Origin: Penium margaritaceum | Taxonomy: Eukaryota > Streptophyta > Zygnematophyceae > Desmidiales > Peniaceae | Direction: 5' to 3' | Length of the DNA: 64,000 nt | Assembly (NCBI GenBank): GCA_023375785.1 | Contig: SZWC01000829.1 | Coordinates: forward strand, 179,364 to 243,363 | Part shown: piece after piece, positions 47,438 through 64,000 of the stretch | Position numbering within the stretch: the stretch's first letter is position 1 | Layout: every line of letters begins with the position of its first letter | Notes under the pieces: model-generated | The model's input: only the letters and a program-made list of their open reading frames with translations | The model's database searches: none | What the model was told of the DNA's origin: nothing | Position numbers and translations under genes: made by a program

Positions 47438-47541
47438 GAGCCCGTCGAGCAAACTCACTCGGCGAGCCCGTCGAGCGAGCTCGCTCGGCGAGCCCATCGA
47501 GCAAGTTCGCTTGACGAGCTCGCTTGCTGCAAGCAAGCAGC
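47438..47541. repeat. 26-bp tandem array, four units
   Basis: Units start at 47438, 47464, 47490 and 47516, each beginning GAGC(C/T)CG or a close variant. Each unit is itself partly palindromic (for example CGAGCGAGCTCGCTCG in unit 2). It adjoins the triplet-rich leader. Confidence 0.8.
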
Positions 47542-47559
47542 TTCACGCTACTTACTTGC

Positions 47560-48310
47560 AACGCGTAGCTACGATGCAACTTCACGCAATGAGCAAACAG
47601 CAGTAGTAGCTACTATTGCTGTGGCTCCCACTGCTGTGCGGGCTATTGCTACTATTGCAACCCGCGTGAGCAGCTACTGTCGCGCGCGGCATCTGCCCGC
47701 CGGTGCCGCCCCCGCTGCTGCTTCTCTCACTACGCCTGTTGCACGCAGCTGCTGTTGTAGCTGCTTGCCGTTGTTACTTGCCGCTGCTGCTACAGCAGCT
47801 GCTTGCCACTGCTTCTTGCCATTGTTGCTACAGTAACTACTTGCCGTTGCTACTACAGCAACTGCTTGCCGCTGCTGTGGCTGTTGTTGCTCACTGCCGT
47901 CTGTTCCCTGCTGTTGCTACTATTGTAGCTGCTTGCCGCTGCTAGTACTGCTACAACTCCTCGCCACCGCTACTGCTCAAGCGGCTACTCGCCGCTCCTG
48001 CTGCTGCTGCGTCGGCGCCACCAGCAGCAGTTGCGAGTTGCTTGTGCAGCTTTGGCAGTGGCTGTAAGCTACTTTTGTGCTATAGCGCACTTGCATGCTA
48101 TTGCTGCTACTGCTATGCACTACGACTGCTACGCGCTACTGTCGCCACGCTAATGCTGTGTTGTTGTTGGTGCTGTAACTCAATACTACTGCTTGCTGCT
48201 ATGCCCGCCGCCGCCTGCTGATGCTGCTACGCAGCGCTCCTACGCACTACTCCTGCTACGCGCTGCTACTGCTACGCATTGTTGCTGCCGCGCACTGCTA
48301 CTGTTGCTTC
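47560..48310 (-). repeat. GCT-rich leader (E6)
   Basis: Dense GCTGCTACTGC triplets, equivalent on the minus strand to GCAGTAGCAGC. Same type as the leaders at 1, 17.6, 29.25 and 30.4 kb. No PBS remains because it abuts a truncated copia integrase region at about 48310. Confidence 0.55.
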
Positions 48311-51300
48311 ATACCGCCACTTGCTGCAGCTACGGCCTGCTGCCGCCCCCAGCCAAGTGAGCGGGAGAAGGGAGTAAGCAGGAGGCAAGCGGTCGAGGTC
48401 ACAAAGCAAGACAGACTCAAAAAATAACGCGTCGCTAGACTCAACAAAACGACGACGCACAGGGTCCCAGAACCGCCACGCCTTTGACTGGGATGAGACA
48501 TCCAAGAATGGACACAGACGAGAACGCAGGGAAAGCTTGACGTTGCGAAGGTCATCAGGCAACCAGACGACGGCAATGATGTCCCAAACACAGGCCAGGC
48601 AAAGGTCGGCGCGTGCGCCAGACCACCGTTCAAAAGGCGTGACGGTACAAGGAAGCAGGCCATGAGGAACCCGGTTGTAGACCCAAGTCATATAACACAT
48701 AGCCTCGAAAGAAAAGAGAGGCAGGAGAACGGACTCAGCGAGGAGGGTGCAAACTCCATTGGCGAGGGTGCGGTATCAGCGCTCGGAGACACCATTTTTC
48801 AAGGGTGTGTATTGAGTCGACGTCTCCAGACACGCCCCCCTGGACTCAAGGAAACGGGCGGTGGGGCAGATAAACTCACCGTCGTGATCACCACGAAAGA
48901 CACACAGGGAACGCTGGTACGCATGCTCAGCCTGAGCGAGCCAAGTGACAAGGACAGAGTGGACGTCACTCTTCTGACGAAGAGCAAAGACTCTACGGTG
49001 ACGGAAAATTTCATCAGTGAGACAAAGCACATAGTGGCCAACGTCACCAAGGAGGTCATGGGGCAGGGGGCCCATGACGTCAGCATGCACACGGTCAAGC
49101 GGGTGGGAAGAGCGGGAGACGGAAGCAGAAAAGGGAGTGCGGTTAATCTTACCTTGGACAGAGTCCAAGTAGGAGGTAGGACAAGGGGACAGAAAGGATG
49201 AGGGTGAGAGCCTTAGGGCGGGCTGCAAGCGCAGCATGCTGGTGACAGCGTCAGTATGCACGTGAGCAAGAAGACGATGCAGCATGCGCACATGGTCGGG
49301 TGAGAGGGAGGGTACGACATGAGCAAGTGCAGCACTAATGACATGTGTAGAGAGCAGGAGTGGCACGCAATATAGCTTGTCGCTCTTCACACCACGCAAG
49401 ACAATGCGGCCAGTGGAGCACAGACGAACAGTGCCAATGCTACGACTAGCAGAGAAGTCCATCCCTTGATCGTCGAGGGACGGAACCGACAGTAGGCTAA
49501 GTTCAAAGGAGGGGAAATAGAGCACGTCCGGCAGGACTAGTACACCACCGGGGCCGAAAAAAGAAACAACACCGATTCCCTGCACAGGAAGAAGCTGACC
49601 GGACCCAGTACGCACAAAACGGACCGAACCGGCCAGACCGAACGAGACAAACGACAAGCGAATAGACGTCATGTAATGGGTGGCTCCAAAATCTAGGATC
49701 CAGAAAACACCCAACGCACGCACTGGGGGAAGGACACCACAAGTCGCCAGAGTTCCAACAGGGAACAACGCAAGGGAGGATGGGTCGTAGGCAGCAAGAC
49801 ATCGGGGCAGGACGACAGACTGCCAATGCACAACCCAAGGTACGGACGCGCACGAAGACTCAAGAACATGACCGGGGGAGTCACCACAAAGGACGGCATC
49901 AGTCTGACAAACATGACCTCTGGCCAAAGATGTACCACTCTCACCTCCCTGATCGCGGAGGCGAAGGAGCTGAAGAAGGGACTGCTCCACATGAGGCTCG
50001 CTCTCACCAGCGACCGAAGGGGTAGGGGACGAGGTTGACTCCCGCGACGATGACAGGAAGCACGATGGAGTAGTGTAGCCAGTGGAGGGGGGCCCAACGT
50101 AGACCGGGGCGCAGTCGGGTGGCGGCCAGCCCCACGGGTATTGAACAAGTGGCGGAGTTGAAGGAACGCCAATAGTGGAGTAGGCGCGACCAAAAGAGGC
50201 AAATGACACAGACGAGGAGGTGCTTGAGCCGCAGCCGGATGACGGAGGTGTGCTGGAGGTGCGAACCCAATGAGCGCGCATGGCCCGACCGAGGCGAAGG
50301 TCATCTGGTGGAGCGGGACAGGCCCGGGCAGAGTGCTCGTCGGAATCGCAGTTCTAGCAGACAACAATGCCAGAGGCACGAGCAGAGGAAGTAGAGGGCT
50401 TGTCCTTGCCCTTACCTTTGCCCTTTCCCTTGCCACGACCGCGTCCCTGGGAAGCAAGAGCGGAGGCGGTGGTGTTCGGAGATGAGATAGGAGGAGACGA
50501 CGGCGAGGCCATGGAGGGTGCAAATGTGGTGGTGATGGCGGCAACCCCCGTAACAGCAGAACGATGCAGACGCTTGTTCTACAGGTTGGTCCACCAAGCA
50601 GCAAGCTGCTCAGTGGTGAAGTCCTAAAGGACTCCTACGCCATGAGGGGACCAGGGTAGAACAAGCAGGGAAGCAAGGCGCTGCAGCTCAGCAAGAGTGA
50701 CGTCACGCAGAAGGTCGGAGAGCTCAAGAATGAGCCTGTTGACCATGGTGAGGACGGCAGATGGCTGACCAGGGACAGCATCGAGCCCGAGTTCGCGGAG
50801 GAGCTTGAGCACCCGTGCCCTGTAGGCGTTCGCGGACTCATCGGCCCGCATGAGAAGGGTGTTGATTTGGAATGTGAGGGCACTCGGTGCGGCCTGACCA
50901 GTGAAGGTGGTGCGGCGATGCAGCATGGCATGTGTGCCAACAGGATCTCCTGGGCGCCCAATGGCAGGATCGACATTGAAGGTACCAACATCGTCAACTA
51001 GGTTCTCAGGTACGGCGCAAATGAGGTCACGGACAGTGCGAGCAGCTTCGGCAAGGAGAGGAGTAAAAGAAGTGGAGGGATCAGGGAGAGAGTAATACTC
51101 CTAGAGGCGTTCCCCCTGGGCCTAGGCGCTGAAGCGCACTTCCCACGAGGAGAAGGTGAGGCCTAGGGAGAGAACTGGGGGCTCAGAGAAGAAGTCATGC
51201 TGGCGGGGCGCGGTAGCAATAGAAGCAACGGCAGTAGAGGACTAAGAAGTAGAGGAGGAGGCAGAGGGTGCACTAGCGGCGGTGCCAGCAATGGAGTCGA

Positions 51301-51481
51301 CAGGCGAGACAGCGGACGCGGCATGTAGACGCTTTACCACAAGTGTAGCGACTTCGTCAGCAAATGATGCATGATTGTCCTCAGCGAGTTTGAGACGGTC
51401 CTAAGCTTTGCGCTGGGCCTCAAGAGCTTGGTTAAGCTGACACTGCAGGTCAGCTATGACTGAATCTTCGTCACCAGGCAT
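48272..51481 (-). pseudogene. Copia gag-protease-integrase frame with eight point nonsense codons
   Basis: From the ATG at 51481 to about 48300 a single reading frame, with no frameshift that I can find, encodes gag (MPGDEDSVIADLQCQLNQAL...), a zinc knuckle at 50318-50359, protease (WILDFGATHYMT, about 49710-49670), the integrase zinc block (MLHRLLAHVHTDAV ... CPTSYLDSVQGK), and the integrase core (RVHADVMGPL, LTDEIFRHRRVF, FRGDHDGEF, TQYTPLKNGVSER). It then runs on to the post-core KAWRFWDPV block also seen in E1. It is interrupted by seven TAGs (plus-strand CTA at 51401, 51242, 51122, 51101, 50624, 50579, 50354) and one TGA (48776). The RT half is gone, replaced by the E6 leader. Both Asp of the integrase core can be traced, though DDYS has become DEIF. 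Confidence 0.88.
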
Positions 51482-51663
51482 GGTGACGAAGAAGGGACTC
51501 CGCCAAAAAAAATCGACAGAGTTTCCCCGCCCCAGTGGGCGTGGAAACACTTACCGATGCTTTGAGCTCACGGCGGTAGTGCTGTAGGACAACCCCAACC
51601 CTAGGCCAGCACAGAACAGAGGGAGGAGACAGAGAGGAAAGGCAAAGCATGCACAGGGAACCC

Positions 51664-52164
51664 TCAAGAGGAAGGAGGAGGGTGAAGAAAGGCAAGGAGA
51701 GGAGGGACAGTGGCAGCCACAGTGGCTGCAAGGCTGGACACTCCTGTGACAGCTAAGACCAAGAACAGCAGGGTACCAGTCACGGATGTTGTCCCTAGAG
51801 TGGCAAGGACAACACAGACAGAAACAGCTGGTGTCACGGGGCAGACAGACGCTAAGGATGAAGATGTGGCTGTTGCTGACGTTGAGGCGCAAATAGTTGC
51901 GGTGGCGATTGCTAAGGCAGATGGAAGAGAGGAGAGCGAAGAGGCAAAGGCGGATACAGCAGCGAAGAATTGGGTGCCAATGTCAGCGGCAGCTGCGGCA
52001 AGAGGTCCACTTACAACGGCGGCCTCGGTGTAGGCTTCCGTTGCACGACCGGCCGACGTGGCCGCAGGAGCACGTGCCGCCCGAGCTGCAGCGGCAAAGG
52101 TTGTTGCCGCTGCTGTGGCGGCGTCGATGACAGTTGCTGACGCGCGGATGAGGGCGTTGGCCAA
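51664..52164 (-). CDS. Ala-rich open frame upstream of the copia gag
   Basis: A 166-codon open frame between the PBS-like site at 52840 and the gag ATG at 51481. It is rich in Ala, Thr, Ser and Val, with a hydrophobic C-terminal half. No domain is recognised. It may be an incidental product of GCN-triplet-rich leader sequence, the less decayed counterpart of the GTAGCA leaders, and not a real protein. Confidence 0.3.
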   Translation of the reverse strand: MANALIRASATVIDAATAAATTFAAAARAARAPAATSAGRATEAYTEAAVVSGPLAAAAADIGTQFFAAVSAFASSLSSLPSALAIATATICASTSATATSSSLASVCPVTPAVSVCVVLATLGTTSVTGTLLFLVLAVTGVSSLAATVAATVPPLLAFLHPPPSS

Positions 52165-52839
52165 GTAAACGGCGTCGCGGTGGAGCGCGGCGTGAAAGTT
52201 GGCGTGGCAGTTTCCATGGCAGCAAGGTCGTCAAACCCCCAGGTCCGTGATAAGCGGGAAGGGGACGAGAGCTTACCGGAGTCTGCCGAGGTGATGCTGA
52301 GGAGTCTGACGTAGGGGAGCCGACGCCGGTGCGATGTCGGCGGCGTTCCAGGTGTGGTGCCGGCTGCTCCCCGCGTGCAGCGTCGGCTGGGACAGAGGCA
52401 AAGTCCCCGTGGTGCGCCAGCGTGACTTCAGCCGCCAACATGGCGGCTATTGGCGGCGTGGCTGAAGTCCGCCACGAAATGCCACAAGGTCGTTGGCTAC
52501 CACAGTCGCTGCAGAGATGGAGCAGACGACGACGGCTGCAGTGTGAAGGAGCCCTACTACTGCGAACAGTCTAGCATGTGCGCGCAAGCAATGTGATGAT
52601 CGGCGGGCGTGAGACAGGCCGCCGAGTGGGAATGCACGCTTTAACCTTTCCAAACGCGATCGGCCGCAGCATGAAGTTGTCGCCCTCAGATGGACAAGGC
52701 CGGAGAGAGAGGGAGAGCCGCAAGAGGGCTATGGCGAAGGCAAAAGCGAGCCGTGGAGAGTCCGGCGGCGGTCCCAAGGACTTCGGAGCGGCGACTAGAT
52801 GCGACGCTCCTTGCTACACTAGAGCTGCTCCTCCCAGAT

Positions 52840-52851
52840 GCTCTGATACCA
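52840..52851 (-). other. Second PBS-like site inside E5
   Basis: GCTCTGATACCA again matches the complement of TGGTATCAGAGC exactly. It lies 1.36 kb before the copia gag ATG, so that gag-protease-integrase frame may be a separate element nested in E5. Its LTR would lie in 52852 to about 53200, but the adjoining bases (GTAGACG) do not show the expected TG, and no second LTR was found. Confidence 0.55.
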
Positions 52852-53538
52852 GTAGACGACGAAGAGCGGTCTAAGGATGAGTGGACTTGGAGTGGGAGTA
52901 GCCATGAATGGCCTTAGAACAAGCCATTGAGCGTGAACAAGCCAGGAGCGAAGTCAAAATGACAAGTAGTGAAACAAGTCACGGCCACACGAGGTCTTAG
53001 GTGACGGGAGAGGAGCCGAGAGCGAGCGAGTTAGCGGCGAGCTCGATGTCGCTCTCTGGTTATCCCCTCCCTTGGGCTCAAACACCGCACACACCCCATT
53101 GTGGCCTATTAGCATAATTCATGCCACTCAAGTGTAAGCCAAGCAAGAGTGAGCCAGGGAGTGAACCCGGTTGGCACAGAACATGGCACAACCAAAAGCA
53201 ATGTCCCTGCATCACTTGGTCCTTGCAATTGCTGGTCTTCCAACACGATCGAGTCGTCGACTGAAGGTGGTCTTCATGCTCAGTCACCTGCGACAGTGAG
53301 GGTGGAGCGTGCAGCAAGCCCAGAGGTCAGAACATGCCATAAACCAACAGCGCCAATGCCGGCAACTCCTAGCGGCTGCCGCCTGCTGCAGTTGTCACCC
53401 GCTGATGCACTCTCACGTGCTGGAGGTGGGTGACGTCCCCAACAGTCGCCTGACGTCGATAGGTCCTAGTAGATCGGCCGCAACGGTGACGCTCACAGCT
53501 GCTGCTCTGTTGCGCAGCTCGTCGAGAACTGTCTCACC

Positions 53539-53550
53539 GCTCTGATACCA
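53539..53550 (-). other. E5 primer-binding site
   Basis: GCTCTGATACCA directly adjoins the LTR that starts TGGGAAGATTC at 53551. Exact complement of TGGTATCAGAGC. Confidence 0.9.
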
Positions 53551-54327
53551 TGGGAAGATTCTAAGAAGCTTCCTAGTACGCTTGCCACTGACTGGGCGTC
53601 AGCGCTTAGTAAGCTCTTGGCGTCAACACAGGTCGGACGTGAAACGGCAAGGGTTTAGCTAGGCGACACAAACAGAGTATCAATTGTGCTTCCATAAATG
53701 AAACACATGCATAGAGAGATAACCAATGACAAGTCCACTGCATAAATGGCTACTGTGGCGCACGACGGGTGTCGCACGCGGCAGTGCAAGGTCTGTCCTA
53801 AAACCGGCCCAAACCCACTGTTTTGGCCGTAACTCTGCGCATGCAAATCAGAACGCTACACTGTCTGAACCTAGAGATGCAAAATCTCGAGCCAGACGCT
53901 ACAATTGGTCACACGCATAAGTCCGGCACCGATCGGTGGATAGACAATGCAAAACATGCAAATCGGGCTCAAGAGCCAGTCCACCTAGAAAACTCTAGCA
54001 TCTGTAGAAAAACCGCAAAGCACCCCGGTAAGCACCCAGGACATCGTGGCAGCTCTCTGCCAGCTGCTGGTGGATGGAGCCACCACTCGTCGGTGCTTCG
54101 GCGCCAGCTGCGTCCGCATCAAGGATAGGTTGCAGAAAAACTAGAGAAGGTCCGAGACAACATCCACGACGCTGGGGCAGTCGTGGGTCAGCTCGAGTGG
54201 GTGGTCAACCACCCGCCGACGCGCCGTTGCCTTCGGTGTCCGCATCGGGGACCATGTCGTCCTGCTCTCCTGTACCGCTGCTCTCCTAGCCGTTGCTCGT
54301 GACGGGTGGAAGCCACAAACACCAACA
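53551..54327 (-). repeat. E5 5' LTR
   Basis: 777 bp, TGGGAAGATTC...AAACACCAACA, followed by TSD TCGAG. Same length as the left copy. Confidence 0.9.
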
Positions 54328-55062
54328 TCGAGTACGTCATTGACGTAGCACTTACCTCTTAAAGTAAATAATCCAACTGTCACAAATTCTCAAATCAACG
54401 TCTTTCCTGTAACTCATCCCTGTGAAACACCCATATTTGCTCTGTGTAACAAAAAAATGTGGGTGAATGAGAAATAATGTTGCCACATGGGTGAGAGCTG
54501 ATGATGTAAGCCAGATTAGGGGCAACCTAATGATGGTTCGGCCGGAGTCGGTGCGCGTTAGTGTTTGGCCACCTTGAGTATGCTGAAGATTTTTCTGTAG
54601 ACTGCGGCCATTTGCGGCGGCGTCAGGGCTCGACCTCGCAGACCAGTCGTCGGAACGCCGGCGATGGTGACGAGCGAAGGCGCTCGTTGTCCCTATACAG
54701 ATGTCCGGATACCAAGTCTTTTCCGTCCGGATTACGTTCGCCTAATTAATGCACTTGGGTACGTCGTACTGTCCGGCTTAACTTTAATCCTCCGTGGCAA
54801 CGTGGAGGCGGTTATCCGGCTATCCGCCGCTTCATCTTCATCGCCTCGGCAGGTACCCGAGCTGCCGACCTTCGCTGTGGACGGCCCTGCCAAAGCATCG
54901 TCTCACCTGCCCCCTGGTCACGACCAACCGAACATCTTCCTCTAGCCTGGTTAAAACTGGTCGAATTTGAATCTGAACCACCCGCTCTCGGTTTCCCCCC
55001 TCTGGTCCGCACACGCAGTCTCTCTCTCGCCTCGACGGTCACGACCGGGTCCAGACGTTGCC
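54328..55062 (+). promoter_or_regulatory. Upstream region of TRAP-beta, with ACGTCATTGACGT palindrome
   Basis: 735 bp between the E5 insertion and the start codon must hold the promoter and 5' UTR, unless these lie further upstream and were displaced by E5. A perfect 13-bp palindrome ACGTCA-T-TGACGT (54334-54346) is a double TGACG/ACGT core of the kind bound by plant bZIP factors. No TATA box is obvious. CTCTCTCTCG just before the ATG (55020-55030) is a typical plant 5' UTR pyrimidine stretch. The ATG context is GTTGCCATGGCC. Regulation by ER stress is only a possibility. Confidence 0.45.
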
Positions 55063-62609
<7,547 letters not shown>

Positions 62610-63214
62610 GCTCTCACCTCCAAATGGAGCGTCGTGCCATTGTTCATGGACTGGAGCAGCCATGCCTATGTAGTTGTCATGCCCTCCCTGCCATCTGTCT
62701 GATGCTCGTTCTGCTTCACTTCTTCGGGATGGTCTTTTTTTGTGTGGAAATGGTGGTCTCATGAGTTTGGATGACTGAAAACCACTGAACTGTGGGCGTT
62801 GCACTAAAAACCTCATTACTTGCAGTGATATTGACGGGTGTTGACTTGGTCTAGGTTGCTGGTGGGTGAGTATGTTATGCCTTCGATATGGACTTGTGGT
62901 GTGGCAGACTTGTCACAAAGACTCACTCATGGTTTGAACAGGTAGCAGTAAGGTTAATGGTGAGGCCACCCCTTACCAATGCCAATTGCGAAGCCCATGA
63001 TATCTTGGGCTTCGCAGGCTTGTACTTGTGACATGAGCTGTCCCCGCCAGCTTGAACAGTATTGTGATCACTTAGTCTTACACATGCTCTTGCAGGTCCC
63101 CGGTGCAGATCCAATTGGTGCCGGAGTGCCAATGGGTAGTGGCCCCACCCACAAGCACATTACATTTTTTTGCAGTGTCTAGTGCTTTCTCAGGAGACTA
63201 GTTTTGGAGCCCAA
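62610..63214 (+). other. 3' region of TRAP-beta
   Basis: The interval between the stop codon and E7 should contain the 3' UTR. No clear AATAAA signal is present. Nothing else is recognised. Confidence 0.4.
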
Positions 63215-64000
63215 TGTCGGTGTGTGTGGCTTCAACCTGTCACGAGCGACGGCAAGGAGAGTAGCGCTGCAGGAGAGCGCAACGATATGATCCCGGATGC
63301 GGACCCTGGAGACACCGACGCGTCGGCAGGTGGTGGACCTCCACTCGGAGCTGACCGACGACTGCCCAACGTGGATGCTGTCTCGGACCTCCTGCAGGTT
63401 TTCTGCAGTCTATCCTTGATGCGGACGCAGCTGGCACCGGTGTTGTTGTGTGTGTCGTACACAGCTTACGGTGACCCCTCGGCTCATGTCCATTCACGTG
63501 CAGATCCATGAGACTGGCGACGGCGGTAGCAGACTGGCAGCCGGTGGCGATGGGCGCCCAGAAGACTTCCGTATTTTGTAGACTCGTGCTGTGTCAGAGC
63601 ACGTAGGCGTGCAGCCTATCAGGATGCAGATCTCGTCGACGTGGCCGTTCTGGTTCAAACGGCTCGTCGTTCTGACGTGTCTGCAGGGAATTGTGACCAA
63701 AACTGTGTTTTTGCCACTGTTTTGTCCTGCTAGAAAAATAGCGCCGATTGTGCGCCGTGTGTGTGTGCATCCACTAGGTCCGTGGCACTATTTAGGTTGG
63801 CCAGACCTCAGTTGTCACTCTCTCTCTGCACATTCAAACTATTGCAGCTTCTGACACTTGTGTTTGTGTCCCTAGCCAACCCCTTGCTGTTCTCACCTCC
63901 ACCTGTGTGTGCTAGTGAGTTAGCTAGCTGGCTTGAGTTGCCACGCTAGCAACAGCATTGCTAGGAGCTGTCTTTCATGGTATCAGAGCCGCGAGCCAGT
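63215..64000 (+). mobile_element. E7: 5' LTR and PBS of an LTR element running off the window
   Basis: The LTR (63215-63977, 763 bp) starts TGTCGGTGTG and ends CTTTCA. The PBS TGGTATCAGAGCC follows at 63978-63990. The first about 250 bp are the reverse complement of the ends of the E5 LTRs (GGCTTC.ACC.GTCACGAGC, CTATCCTTGATGCGGACGCAGCTGGC), while the remainder differs, so the LTR is mosaic. The preceding bases CCCAA (63210-63214) should be the left target-site duplication. The insertion lies 605 bp after the TRAP-beta stop codon. Confidence 0.85.
63978..63990 (+). other. E7 primer-binding site
   Basis: TGGTATCAGAGCC, a perfect match to the initiator tRNA-Met complement, one base beyond the terminal CA. 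Confidence 0.92.

Larger units (their letters stand above)
42389..54327 (-). mobile_element. E5: 11.9-kb composite minus-strand LTR element
   Basis: Two 777-bp LTRs (42389-43165, 53551-54327) of equal length and clear similarity flank a PPT (43166-43175) on the left and a PBS complement (53539-53550) on the right. Target-site duplications TCAAG (42384-42388) and TCGAG (54328-54332) differ by one CpG transition. The interior is mosaic: a short pol C-terminal end next to the PPT, the nested pol-less element E6 (43.3-48.3 kb), and a copia gag-protease-integrase frame (48.3-51.5 kb) with its own PBS-like site at 52840. Its right end lies 735 bp before the TRAP-beta start codon. Confidence 0.85.

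Noticed and set aside
48662-49201. 179-codon plus-strand frame
   Set aside because: Antisense of the copia integrase core.
48272-51481. TAG translated as glutamine (alternative genetic code)
   Set aside because: Attractive because seven of eight stops are TAG at Gln-like sites, but the TRAP-beta CDS ends in TAG at the conserved C-terminus, and the elements with TAG also carry other inactivating changes. Methylation-driven decay is simpler.

Overview
This window looks like repeat-dominated nuclear DNA from a large plant-lineage genome. It could be a charophyte-type streptophyte alga or a land plant, but the species cannot be fixed from the sequence alone. The evidence is the many Ty1/copia LTR retrotransposons whose primer-binding site is TGGTATCAGAGC (the initiator-Met tRNA complement usual in plants), one hAT DNA transposon, and one intron-rich host gene, which I identify as the beta subunit of the ER translocon-associated protein complex (TRAP-beta/SSR2). 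Two single N bases in C homopolymers show that this is an assembled draft. I saw no rRNA, tRNA or CRISPR features.

Layout. (A) 1-937: 5' end of a minus-strand LTR element. (E1) 1759-8426: a young plus-strand copia element with one 1538-codon gag-pol frame, 626-bp LTRs differing at about six positions by eye, target-site duplication GCTAT, and a rearranged 3' end in which the 5' flank plus LTR has been re-copied. (E2) 8795-23975: an old minus-strand copia element in pieces. A plus-strand copia fragment (N1, 14.6-16.7 kb) sits in its gag and a 4.7-kb hAT element (19239-23953) sits in its right LTR. (E3) about 24.0-30.3 kb: a minus-strand LTR element with a gag-like zinc-knuckle ORF but no detectable protease, integrase or reverse transcriptase. 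(E8) 30.3-31.4 kb: LTR end, PBS and trinucleotide-rich leader on the plus strand. (E4) about 32.2-37.1 kb: a plus-strand copia element in which protease and most of integrase are deleted. 37-42.4 kb: heavily decayed retroelement debris. (E5) 42389-54327: an outer minus-strand element with two 777-bp LTRs and TSD TCAAG/TCGAG. It encloses E6 (a relative of E3, 43.3-48.3 kb) and a copia gag-protease-integrase frame (48.3-51.5 kb) broken only by point nonsense codons. 55063-62609: the host TRAP-beta gene, five exons. (E7) 63215-end: LTR and PBS of another plus-strand element.

Three themes recur. First, nonsense codons in the decayed elements are overwhelmingly TAG at positions where CAG (Gln) is plausible, which fits deamination of methylated CHG sites. 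The host gene appears to use TAG as a real stop, which argues against codon reassignment. Second, several elements share an architecture of LTR, PBS and a long GCAGCA/GTAGCA-rich leader, and several LTRs carry an iterated module around GTGCCCGGGTCTCGACCAC. Third, E3 and E6 share a gag-like protein with a knuckle, a GWxQC...WHPPW motif and a coiled-coil region, and lack pol. This is the best candidate for an undescribed (non-autonomous) element family.
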